In this document: positions 50,889 to 60,100 of the stretch, piece by piece | Layout of the letters: each line of letters begins with the position of its first letter | How positions within the stretch are numbered: position 1 is the stretch's first letter | From: CAYNFH01 sp964396385 | Lineage (GTDB): Bacteria > Armatimonadota > Chthonomonadetes > Chthonomonadales > CAJBBX01 | Length of the DNA stretch: 64,000 nt | Reading direction: 5' to 3' | Assembly (NCBI GenBank): GCA_964396385.1 | Contig: CAYNFH010000003.1 | Coordinates: forward strand, 13,946-77,945 | The notes under the pieces: model-generated | Database searches by the model: none | Told to the model about the DNA's origin: nothing | What the model saw: the letters and a program-made list of their open reading frames with translations, nothing else | Translations under genes and position numbers: made by a program

Positions 50889-53144
50889 ATGGAAACGAGG
50901 ATTAGACGTCTCACCAGTCCAGGCGCACAAGCGGGGCCAGCTCACGGTCCGGCCGTCGCGGCGCGCGCCAGACCTGTCACCCGAGCATCCCGGCACGGCA
51001 GTCCCGACACCGTTCGCGCCACGGTAAGTGTCCCTTTCGGCCATGACTTTGGCCATGTGCACGTCCAGGCGGGAGCGGAGGCGGACGTTCACCGATGGCC
51101 GTTTGACGATGACAGCAGCAACAAGAGTCCCGGCATACTCGACAGCCTGGGGTCGATGGCTTCCGGAGCGTGGGATGCAACCAAGGCGGGCGCATCGGCT
51201 GTGGGTGGCGCGGCCTCAGGTGCTTACGATAAGTACCAGCAGATGACGGACACCAAGCCGGTAGCAGCCGGAGACGCCAAGATCGACTGGACCGGCAAGA
51301 CCCCGATCTCGTGGACACAGGCCTTGGGCGCCGGCGTTGATTGGATGGAGAAGAAAGCGGGCGAGGGGCTGGATGCAGGGGCCAAGTCGGCGGAAGGCAT
51401 TCCGGTTCTGGAGCAGCTTGCCGGCGCAGGGGCATTTGTGGGCAAGGGAATGACCAATCTTACGGGCGGGGTCATTCGAGGAGCCGGGGATATTGTCGGC
51501 GGAATCGAGAATGTCTTTGCCCATCCGATTGACTCGGCGGCAGGGATCGAAGGCATTCTGGAGCACAACAGCACCATTCCCTTCATGGGCTCCACCCTCA
51601 AGGCCATCCACGGAGCGTACGACATCGCAACGGACAAGAAGAACGCGGAGTACGGCAACTCCTGGGGCGATCTGGCCAATCACGTCTTCAACCCCATGCA
51701 GCAGATGAAGGACGACCAGGCATTCGATTCCAACCTGGCGCGGGGCATTGTGGCTCCGGGAACGAAGGACTGGGGCGATGCGTGGAACCACATCAAGCAG
51801 AATCCGGCGGATGCGTTTGGCCGCGCGGTGACCAACATAGCGCCTATGGTGATGGGTTTGGGTGAAGCGGCAGGAGGGGAAGAAGCCGGGCAGGCTTCGA
51901 AAGGTCTGGCTGAACCGACTCCGAAGCCCCCGTCGGGCCCGCTTCCGGAACGGCTGCCTTTGCCTGAGCCAGCGCCGACGCCGGTAGAGATACCCAAGCC
52001 AATCGAGCCGCTGCCATCTCCTGGGGAGCCTCCTCCCTCATCCGCGCCTAGGTCGTCACCGCCGTCGACTCCGGAGCCGCCGGGTTCCGGTCCGCCGACC
52101 AAGCGCTATCCTGTTGGCCCGTCCGGAGAGCCGGAGCCTCCGGTGCCCGGTTGGAACGATCCGCCCTCATCGCGCCCGCCGTCGTCCGGGGAACCGCCTT
52201 CTTCCGGCAGCCCGCGCGCATCCGGGGAGCCGCCCACTTCCAGTAAGCCATCGACGTCCGGTGAGTCACCGGCCAGCGGAGGACCGGAGGGCGGGTCCAA
52301 GGGGACGAAGGGACAGCTCGATCAACGGCTTCAGAACATGCTGGACAACGACATCGATCCCCAGCAGCATCTGGGATACAGTTCGGAGGAGTGGAACCAG
52401 CTCCAGAAGGACGCCGCTTCCAATCCGGACAAGGCGCTTAAGGATCTGGACGCGCGGATGGACCGTCATGGGGTGCGTGCCGAGACATCCGCCGGCCCGG
52501 CCAGCGAACCAGAACCTCAACTGAAGGTTCCCGAAGTGCCGGACAACCCTCTGGACCTTCCGGAGTATCAGGCGGCGATAGAGGAAGCGCAGCAGAAGAA
52601 GATGTTTGAGCCGGCCAACCCAAAGAAGGCTCACTACCAGGCAGGCGGCTCACAGACAAGCGGTTGGGCCGGCGCCGAGGACCAGGTCGACCGCGTGCTA
52701 TCAGAGGCGCGCCAGGCCGGCTTCGATCCAGAGCCTCACCCGTTCGATCCGAAAGGCGAGCCTGGCAAGTACGGCGCTTCTCACGCCGAGGCGAAGGGCG
52801 TTGTCCAGGAGCCCGGCGTACCGGGCCAGGTAGATAAGCCAATGTGCGAAGAGAACTGTCGGCCGCTGGTGAAGGCCCTCGTCCAAGAAAATGGTGTACC
52901 TCAGGTTATCGCGGATCCGGATGCGACCCGCGTCTTCATGCCTGACGGCAGCGTGCATGAAGCCCCAGGCCCATCCGGCGAGCCGCCTAAGGCCACCTTT
53001 CCAACAGAACCGGGCGGGCAACCGCCGGCCGACTTCTCGGATCTCACTGACAGCCCTCCGGAAGGGATGAAGGGCGTAAACGGGGATGATTGGGCAAAGG
53101 CTGTTGCGCAGTTGCGTGAGCAGCTCAAGAATTCGGGCAGGTGA
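50889..53144 (+). CDS. eCIS cargo: DUF4157 stub, shared central domain and C-terminal deaminase-like toxin domain
   Basis: A 751-residue modular protein. The N-terminus holds a DUF4157 opening motif (VPFGHDFGHVHVQAGAEADV) without HExxH. Residues about 80-305 are a Gly/Ala-rich helical region (SPGILDSLGSMASGAWDATK and on), nearly identical to part of the next protein. A 150-residue Pro/Ser-rich linker follows. The C-terminal part has SHAEAKG with H632 and E634, then PMCEENCRPLVKALVQENG with C653 and C657, and VIADPDATRVFMPDGSV. HAE plus a Cys pair is the zinc site of nucleoside/nucleic-acid deaminases used in polymorphic toxins; CxxxC is a spacing variant. Predicted role: injected deaminase toxin. 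No immunity gene follows. GAAGG sits eight bases before ATG 50889; GTG 50883 is possible. Confidence 0.7.
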   Translation: METRIRRLTSPGAQAGPAHGPAVAARARPVTRASRHGSPDTVRATVSVPFGHDFGHVHVQAGAEADVHRWPFDDDSSNKSPGILDSLGSMASGAWDATKAGASAVGGAASGAYDKYQQMTDTKPVAAGDAKIDWTGKTPISWTQALGAGVDWMEKKAGEGLDAGAKSAEGIPVLEQLAGAGAFVGKGMTNLTGGVIRGAGDIVGGIENVFAHPIDSAAGIEGILEHNSTIPFMGSTLKAIHGAYDIATDKKNAEYGNSWGDLANHVFNPMQQMKDDQAFDSNLARGIVAPGTKDWGDAWNHIKQNPADAFGRAVTNIAPMVMGLGEAAGGEEAGQASKGLAEPTPKPPSGPLPERLPLPEPAPTPVEIPKPIEPLPSPGEPPPSSAPRSSPPSTPEPPGSGPPTKRYPVGPSGEPEPPVPGWNDPPSSRPPSSGEPPSSGSPRASGEPPTSSKPSTSGESPASGGPEGGSKGTKGQLDQRLQNMLDNDIDPQQHLGYSSEEWNQLQKDAASNPDKALKDLDARMDRHGVRAETSAGPASEPEPQLKVPEVPDNPLDLPEYQAAIEEAQQKKMFEPANPKKAHYQAGGSQTSGWAGAEDQVDRVLSEARQAGFDPEPHPFDPKGEPGKYGASHAEAKGVVQEPGVPGQVDKPMCEENCRPLVKALVQENGVPQVIADPDATRVFMPDGSVHEAPGPSGEPPKATFPTEPGGQPPADFSDLTDSPPEGMKGVNGDDWAKAVAQLREQLKNSGR
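51153..51778 (+). repeat. 626-bp direct repeat, copy 1
   Basis: Identical, as far as can be read, to 53776-54401 at an offset of 2623 bases. It codes for the shared central domain of two adjacent cargo proteins. The last base before the tract differs (G at 51152, C at 53775) and the base after it too (T at 51779, C at 54402); weaker similarity goes on for about 25 bases on each side. Confidence 0.9.
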
Positions 53145-53208
53145 ACCCACGATGCGTCACAGATCGGGCCCCTGGAGGCTCGGGCAGTTGACTGAGAGAG
53201 GTTAGCCA

Positions 53209-56151
53209 ATGGGCGGGCGGGCGATGCGATCATCCAAGCATGCCGAGGCACCGGGTCATGCGGAAGCGGTTCACACGGGAGTGCGTGACACCGTTCAGCA
53301 GGGCACGCGCGCCGGAGGCAGTCCGCTGCCGCACGCCGCCCGGGTGAAGATGGAAGAGCGGTTTGGTCACGACTTCGGCCAGGTTCGCGTTCACGACGGA
53401 CCGGATGCGAACCTCTCGGCGGATGGCCTAGCTGCCCATGCCTATACCGTTGGATCCGACATAGTGTTCAACCAGGGGAAATTCAATCCAGACAACGCGG
53501 ACGGCGAGGAGATGCTGACGCACGAGCTGACGCACGTTATTCAGCAGGGCGGTCAATCCGCGGCCAGCGCGGGCGGCGAGCTGGAAATCAGCGACCCTTC
53601 CGATCCGGCGGAGCAAGAGGCGCATGAGCTGGCAAAGGAGATGCGGGGCGACGAGGATTCCGCAAGTCCTTCGGCCGCCCCGGCGGCTTCGGTCCATCGC
53701 TGGCCCTGGGATGACGACGATAAGAAGAGTGGAGGCGGCGGAGGCAGCAGCCCCGGCATACTGGACAGCCTGGGCTCGATGGCTTCCGGAGCGTGGGATG
53801 CAACCAAGGCGGGCGCATCGGCTGTGGGTGGCGCGGCCTCAGGTGCTTACGATAAGTACCAGCAGATGACGGACACCAAGCCGGTAGCAGCCGGAGACGC
53901 CAAGATCGACTGGACCGGCAAGACCCCGATCTCGTGGACACAGGCCTTGGGCGCCGGCGTTGATTGGATGGAGAAGAAAGCGGGCGAGGGGCTGGATGCA
54001 GGGGCCAAGTCGGCGGAAGGCATTCCGGTTCTGGAGCAGCTTGCCGGCGCAGGGGCATTTGTGGGCAAGGGAATGACCAATCTTACGGGCGGGGTCATTC
54101 GAGGAGCCGGGGATATTGTCGGCGGAATCGAGAATGTCTTTGCCCATCCGATTGACTCGGCGGCAGGGATCGAAGGCATTCTGGAGCACAACAGCACCAT
54201 TCCCTTCATGGGCTCCACCCTCAAGGCCATCCACGGAGCGTACGACATCGCAACGGACAAGAAGAACGCGGAGTACGGCAACTCCTGGGGCGATCTGGCC
54301 AATCACGTCTTCAACCCCATGCAGCAGATGAAGGACGACCAGGCATTCGATTCCAACCTGGCGCGGGGCATTGTGGCTCCGGGAACGAAGGACTGGGGCG
54401 ACGCGTGGAACCACATCAAGGAAAACCCGATGGATGCGCTCGGGCGGGCAGGGACGAACGTGCTGCCCATGGTCATGGGGATGGGCGAAGCGGGGGCCGG
54501 AGAGGCCGCAGGGGAAGGCAGCGGAGCAGCCAGGGCCGCGGGTGAGGGAGGCGCGGGCGCTGGAGCCAAGACGTTGCCCGGACTCGGACCGCCCGGTCCG
54601 CCCGTGAAGACGCTTCCCGGATTGGGACCTCCTGGCCCAGAACTGCCAGTCCCGGTGGAGGCTCCTTCTGTACCGAAAGCGCCTTCGGGCGGCGTCCCCG
54701 AGCCCGCCGTGGCGCCGGCCGAAGCGCCAGTAGCGCCCTCCGAGCCCGCCCCAGCGGCGCCACGGCCCAAGGCCAATGTAGAGATCAACGCGAACGTGGC
54801 CAAACCCGGTCAGGGCAACGTACAGATTATAAAGAACATCCTCGAGAAGCCGCCCGGCGAGGCGCCTGGTGTTCCGCCGACGGAGCGCGGTCCGCTGACT
54901 TCGCCTGCCGCGGAGAGTGTCCCCCCTCCAACCGAGGCCGTGCCTACGGTCCGCGAGCCTCACGTAGTCAACCCGAGCGGCGAGCCCGTGGTGGTAAACC
55001 CCAACGCGCCCTTCTTTGCGGACCCGGGCGACCCCACGGTTCATCCGCTGGAATCACCCGCGGCCAAGAGCCTGCCCGCGCCTCCCACGGTGCCGGATCC
55101 CGCTACAATTCCGGGGCCCCTTGACGTCCCCCCAGCCACCGTGCCGGATCCACCCACTCTTCCCGGCCTTGGGCCAAAGACGCTTCCGGGACTCGGGGTT
55201 CCAGGCCCCGAGCTGCCGTCGGCCATCAGCCAGCTCGATCCCGCTCTGTTCGAGCCGGCGCCCGTCACACCGAAGGTACCCTCGCGGCCGCCGGGAGTTC
55301 CTGCGCCCGAGCCGTTCAATCCGGATATCCCGGTGATTGAGCCGGAGCCCCCGACAGGTCCACCTCGGCCGGCGCCGGCCCCCGAGCCGCCAGCGCCAAA
55401 CATCCACGAGGCGCCGAGCCATGTGCCAAGCGGAGAGCCCAGCAGCAACGCCTTCTCGCATGGCAGGCTCGAACCGTTCAGGCACGTGCCGGAGCCCAGC
55501 GTTCCGCCGGGATTTGAAAACGTGCCGCGGCCGTTCCCTGCCCCGCGAGAGCCGGTCCCCCTGCCGGACCAGACTCCTTCCCTGGGTTCCGTTCCGGATC
55601 CGGCGACCATTCCACCGGAACGGCCCCCAAATACGGTGGTGCAAGAGCCCCAGTCAACGCTTCCATCCAGCTCCGGGCCCTCAAGCAGCTCGAGTTTCCC
55701 GGAAGTGCCTTCGTTCCCGAGCTCCGAGTTCCCGGCACCCACCATCCCGGACGGGCCGCCGACTATCAGGGAGCCTGACTTTAGCCCGAAGCCTCCGGGG
55801 GCCCCCATCGCCCCGGAGCCGATCCCGAAGCTGCCAGGCGGCCCCAAAGAGGGACCTCCGATCCCGCGCGAGGAACCGCTGTCGCGCCCGGCAGACACGC
55901 CGCGTCAACCGATCGATATACCGGGCTCCATACCGCCGCCGCCCGACACAATACCCGACGGACCAATCACGCAGGATGCTCCGTCCTCATCGGGCAGCGA
56001 GACGCCGACGCTGCGCGGGCTGGGAGGCGTGCCGGCCATACCGCGCGGGTTTGATCCGGGCGCCTTGATCCAGCTCATGCTCGACACTCCGGGCGCTGGA
56101 AGCGTTGTCGAACTGATGCAGCAGCTCGGCATGCCCACGCGACGCGCCTGA
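53209..56151 (+). CDS. eCIS-associated DUF4157 protein with long Pro-rich tail
   Basis: A 980-residue protein. Residues about 45-120 form a complete DUF4157 domain: RFGHDFGQVRVHDGPDANLS, AYTVGSDIVFNQGKFNPDN and the metalloprotease-like LTHELTHVIQQG with HELTH at 105-109. The same 210-residue central domain as in the preceding protein follows. From about residue 410 to the end there are some 570 residues of Pro-rich, disordered sequence with repeated KTLPGLGPPGP and VPDPATIPGP motifs, closing in ALIQLMLDTPGAGSVVELMQ. No toxin domain is seen. It could be a scaffold, tape measure or a processing factor for cargo. GAGAGG sits seven bases before ATG 53209. Confidence 0.75.
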   Translation: MGGRAMRSSKHAEAPGHAEAVHTGVRDTVQQGTRAGGSPLPHAARVKMEERFGHDFGQVRVHDGPDANLSADGLAAHAYTVGSDIVFNQGKFNPDNADGEEMLTHELTHVIQQGGQSAASAGGELEISDPSDPAEQEAHELAKEMRGDEDSASPSAAPAASVHRWPWDDDDKKSGGGGGSSPGILDSLGSMASGAWDATKAGASAVGGAASGAYDKYQQMTDTKPVAAGDAKIDWTGKTPISWTQALGAGVDWMEKKAGEGLDAGAKSAEGIPVLEQLAGAGAFVGKGMTNLTGGVIRGAGDIVGGIENVFAHPIDSAAGIEGILEHNSTIPFMGSTLKAIHGAYDIATDKKNAEYGNSWGDLANHVFNPMQQMKDDQAFDSNLARGIVAPGTKDWGDAWNHIKENPMDALGRAGTNVLPMVMGMGEAGAGEAAGEGSGAARAAGEGGAGAGAKTLPGLGPPGPPVKTLPGLGPPGPELPVPVEAPSVPKAPSGGVPEPAVAPAEAPVAPSEPAPAAPRPKANVEINANVAKPGQGNVQIIKNILEKPPGEAPGVPPTERGPLTSPAAESVPPPTEAVPTVREPHVVNPSGEPVVVNPNAPFFADPGDPTVHPLESPAAKSLPAPPTVPDPATIPGPLDVPPATVPDPPTLPGLGPKTLPGLGVPGPELPSAISQLDPALFEPAPVTPKVPSRPPGVPAPEPFNPDIPVIEPEPPTGPPRPAPAPEPPAPNIHEAPSHVPSGEPSSNAFSHGRLEPFRHVPEPSVPPGFENVPRPFPAPREPVPLPDQTPSLGSVPDPATIPPERPPNTVVQEPQSTLPSSSGPSSSSSFPEVPSFPSSEFPAPTIPDGPPTIREPDFSPKPPGAPIAPEPIPKLPGGPKEGPPIPREEPLSRPADTPRQPIDIPGSIPPPPDTIPDGPITQDAPSSSGSETPTLRGLGGVPAIPRGFDPGALIQLMLDTPGAGSVVELMQQLGMPTRRA
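53776..54401 (+). repeat. 626-bp direct repeat, copy 2
   Basis: Second copy of 51153-51778, in the same frame of the following gene. It retains sequence identity, indicating a recent duplication or gene conversion. Confidence 0.9.
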
Positions 56152-56209
56152 CGGGGATCACGTTCAGACAACTTGTGAAGACGCGGCGGAGTGAAGGAGC
56201 AGATGAGCC

Positions 56210-56500
56210 TTGGCAGCCGGTGAAGCGGAAGAGGAGGAGGCTGGCGTAAGCCAGCAGCGCGAGCAGCGGGCTCCGACTCCCGCCCTTGTCTTCGCGATTC
56301 CAGCGAAGACCGCGGCCTCCGAGGGGCCGGCCGCCCCATCGCAAACTGCAACCGAGGATCGAGGGGCAGCCGCCAAGCAGGGCTCCGGCGCGGCACCGGG
56401 GCAGGCGGATCCGCGCGCGGTGGCGGACCGTGTGTACGAGCTGATGCGGGAAGAAATGGAGCATTCGGTGCTCCGCGGGATGCGGCGGCGGGGATGGTGA
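56210..56500 (+). CDS. small eCIS protein with conserved C-terminal VADRVYELM motif
   Basis: A 96-residue protein, mostly disordered and Ala/Glu-rich, with a conserved-looking end DPRAVADRVYELMREEMEHS. Similar ends occur in the proteins at 50286 (RRVMEEMEQSL) and 57102 (ATEVWSILKRRLEIEGERRG). The motif probably docks these proteins on a common partner. Start TTG 56210 is the only in-frame option. A well-placed ATG at 56203 with AAGGAG six bases before it is in another frame and stops after six codons, so the start is uncertain. Confidence 0.55.
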   Translation: MAAGEAEEEEAGVSQQREQRAPTPALVFAIPAKTAASEGPAAPSQTATEDRGAAAKQGSGAAPGQADPRAVADRVYELMREEMEHSVLRGMRRRGW

Positions 56501-56512
56501 GACGGAAGAGCT

Positions 56513-56546
56513 GGTGTTCAGGTGTTCAGGTCTTCAGGTGTTCAGG
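56513..56546. repeat. GGTGTTCA octamer tandem repeat inside the eCIS operon
   Basis: Four units, GGTGTTCA three times and GGTCTTCA once, lie between the small eCIS protein and the second tube gene. No complementary arm is present nearby. Confidence 0.65.
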
Positions 56547-56575
56547 AACAGAAACGGGGAGGGGCTTAGCAGACG

Positions 56576-57055
56576 ATGTTAGTTGCCACACGTCCTTCGT
56601 CCAACGGCAGCCAGGCGCCGGCGGAGCAGCCGAGATCAAAGGACCCGCATCTGGGGCTGCGGTTCTGGGTGCAGCTCGGCCAGGTGGAGGTGGCGGGCTT
56701 TCAGGAGTGCTCCGGCCTGGAGATTGAAACCGAGGTCTTCGAGTACCGCGAGGGCGGCCTGAACACCTATGTCCACAAGCTGCCTGTGCGCGCCAAGTAC
56801 AAGAACATCACTCTCAAACGCGGCCTGGACGAGAACCAGGACCTCTATAGCTGGTACGTCAAGGCCATGAACAACGACATGGGCCGGCAGAACATCTCCA
56901 TCATCGTCTATGACTCGCTCGGCAAGCAGGTGGAGAAGTGGGACCTCCAGCGGGCATGGCCGTGCAAATGGACGGGACCCGAGCTAAAGGCTGAACACGG
57001 GGCGGTCGCGGTGGAGACGGTCGAGATAGCCCACGAGGGACTGCTGCCCCGGTAA
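56576..57055 (+). CDS. eCIS tube protein (gp19-like), copy 2
   Basis: A 159-residue protein of the same family as the tube at 46663: RFWVQLGQVEVAGFQECSGL, EIETEVFEYREGGLNTYVHK, YKNITLKRGLDENQDLYSWY, and WPCKWTGPELKAEHGAVAVE at the end. An N-terminal extension of about 28 residues is specific to this copy. In eCIS with two tube-like genes, the second usually builds the ring that joins tube and baseplate. Its place just before the baseplate genes fits this. The start is ATG 56576. Confidence 0.9.
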   Translation: MLVATRPSSNGSQAPAEQPRSKDPHLGLRFWVQLGQVEVAGFQECSGLEIETEVFEYREGGLNTYVHKLPVRAKYKNITLKRGLDENQDLYSWYVKAMNNDMGRQNISIIVYDSLGKQVEKWDLQRAWPCKWTGPELKAEHGAVAVETVEIAHEGLLPR

Positions 57056-57101
57056 GGAAGAGCGCCGCTCCCCTTTTGCGGCGCAACACACGGAACACGA
57101 C

Positions 57102-60100
57102 ATGCGTAAGGAAGCCCAGCCGGCGGCAATGCTGAAGGTTCCGCTGTCCGTCCGCCGGACGGCGGCGTTCGGCCGCATGGTAGCCGGCCGCGTGGGGAGC
57201 ACGTGGAGTCCCGTGGCGGCACGCGTCAGGATGCTCTCCCGGACCTCACGCGCGCGCCTGGCCGGCTGGCGGTTGGACCGGCTGGCGTCCTGGACCAACC
57301 CATTCCTCCATGGGTTCATAACGCGCGGCATGAGCCGTTTTGGCTTGCTGGAGCGGGCGCGCCCCGCCCTCGACCTCTATCTGTCCAGACCGGCCATCCC
57401 GATGGTCTCCTGGCTCGGAGTGGCGGCGCCGCAGCCGGAGCGTTTCGAGCCGGAGCCGTTCGAGCTTTCTCGGAGCTTCGGCTCGCCAGGAGCATATACA
57501 GCGGCAGGGGCCGCGGACAGTACAAGAGGCGGCCCGGTGGGGCTGCCGATCCGGGCGGCGCTCCCGGCCCGGATGAGACCTGCACCTGCTCCGGAAGGAC
57601 AAGCGGTCTTGCCGAGGGATGTAGGAGTGCGGCCCTTCGCGCCACATAGCGTCTCGAGCCCCCAGGGCGCCCTGCGCCATGGGCAGGGTGCGCATCTCCG
57701 GACGAGCCTCGCCAGCCAGATCGCGCGCTCCCACCGCCTGATTACGCGCGCGCCGGTGCGCAGCTCACATGTCGCGGCAGCCCTGAAGTCTGGCACGAAT
57801 CCGTCGCGACCTGTGGTGCGGGCGCCGTCCTCACGGGTCCACCGCTCCGCAGGTATGGCGTCGGTTCGGGGCGGAATCGCGCCTCCGCGGCTGGCCGCAC
57901 CCAGCATCCTTCGGGGCCGCGGACTTCCGCGTCCCGTGACGCCCGCCGGGCAGGTCGGGTCCGTTGCGGCGCGAACTCGCCCGAGACAGGACCATGCGGC
58001 CGGCAAGCGGATTCTGCCACGCGGCCAAACCGGGCATCCTTCTACGCTCGCATTCCTGCCCCTCAGCGCGAGTCCTACGGCGGCGCCGGACGCGACTCCG
58101 GACGGGAGCCCTTTCCGGCACCGCCCGCAGCCGGACTCAGCAGATTCCCCGTCGCTTCGCGGCACTGAGCATCTGGCGGAGATGGGCGAGATACGGGGCC
58201 AGAGTCTGGAGGGCGCGCCAGGCGCTGCCCTGCCATTCCCAGAAGGATTGAGCAGGATCCTGGCCTTTGTGAACGGGCAGGTCCCCCGCGCGGCCGGATC
58301 GAGCGGGCCTGTGATGGAGAACCGCAGCGGCGGGGTTAAAGAGTCTGGGCGCGGATCGGAAGGGCTACTACGCCGCCGAGGAGAGCTGCCTGTCCTCGGG
58401 ATGACAGATCGCGGCTTCGCGCGGTCTGGAGGTACGGGAGAGTTGCGGGAAGCAAAGCAGGTCCCTCCCAGTGTCCTGCCCTCTGCGCACCGCGCATTCA
58501 CCCGCCTGGAGATGGCAAGTCGCTACGATAGATACTCTGGAGGCACAGCGTTCAAATCGGCAGGCGGCCAGGTCCCTCGATTCCCCGGGATAACAAGTTG
58601 GTACGTTCCGGTCCTCTCGCATACGGCGTCGCACTTGCCCCATGGGGTTCCTCGGAACAGCCCGCACGGCGCGGCGATCCTGGATCCGCGCGAGGCCGGC
58701 GGCATCGCACCGAGGTTGTTGAAGAACGTAACGCAGGGTGGAGGCGGCAAGCCGGGCCAATCAGCTCTGGTGTCGCGCGCAGTGGCCGCACCGCGGGTTC
58801 CGGGACTCCATATTGTGGCCCGTGCCCCGCGGCTGACTCCCGGGCCGGCCGCCAGCCGAGTGACCCGATCAATCGGCGCGGCAAGGGCTTCCGGGCTGGA
58901 TGCGCCGCCGCCGCCGAGGACGCCACAGAAGCAGACGGTGGCGCACCGGCAGGGAGCAATCGGACCGATGGCGGCCGTGGTCGCCCGGCGATACCCGGCG
59001 CTCGCGGATAGAGCTCCGGAGCATGCGGTGGTACGGCCGGTGATACGGCCATTCCTGGCGGAGATATGGGCAAAGAGCGACGGAGTGACGCGAGCGATTC
59101 GGGGGCCGGGTCCGCGCAGACCCGATCTTCGAAGTGGAGATGGGGCCACCTTCACGCCAGCTCGTGCGTGGGAGTCGAGGCCGGACCCTGCAGTTGACGG
59201 CTTCTTACCACTCTCAATCCCGAGTCACGGCCTTTGGACCCAGGCAGACGTGCCAGACCCGGTTGACGCGGGCTGGCAAAGCTCGGCGCATGGCCCTGCG
59301 AAACCAGTCACCGCGTGGACAATAGGTCCGCAGCCGGAGGCAGTTCGGCAGCGACCGACCGGACCAGCGCGGTCCGCTCCCGTACGGCCGGTCGGCACGC
59401 CGCGGGTAATGCGCTCCGCGCGCGGCGTCGCGACCAGACCGACCCAATCTCCTGCGCCCGCTGCATCGAGATCGGCGCGTTCGCGAAGCGCCATTCCCGA
59501 CCTGAGGAGCCGCCTTTCGCCAGCACTGGCGCGGCTCGTGACCAGCCGTGCACAGCGCGGTGGACATGCGGACCCGGCGGTAGCCCCGGTTTTCTCCTCC
59601 CCTCTGATGGCGGCAGGTGGCGGGAGAACAGTCGGGCTGCCGGCTCAACTTTCCGCACACATACTCGGGCCGCCCCGGCGCCTGCCGAAAATCGGCGAAT
59701 CGCCTAAGCCAACCGGCGCTTCGCTCCCGATAGCCCGTGGCCCGACGCGACCGCAGCCGTTCCCAGACCTGGTCACCGGAGAGTCCGCACCGGCAACCAG
59801 GCCGATCGGGCGGCGGGACCGGGCTAATGTTATGTTGGTGGACTCCTTGAAGCCGGCACACAGCCTACCGGCTATGGCAGAGCGCCTGCCCATGGCACCG
59901 GTCGGAGCAGCGCGTCCGACCGGTGCCAAATCGGCCGGAACGACCGGTGAGACAGTCGCGCGGACGCCCGGAATATCGGCCCGCGCTGCGGCGCCCGCAT
60001 TATGGATGCCGACCCTGCCCGCCCTTTCCCGCGCTCGGCAGAAGGCAATTCCCGTAGTGCAGCGGGAGGCGTCCGAGTCGCCGGCGCCTACCGGGAGCAA

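Noticed and set aside
57377..58501. Long open frame on the minus strand
   Set aside because: No ribosome site or family character; it lies opposite a 1043-codon frame in line with the operon and comes from GC-rich codon bias.
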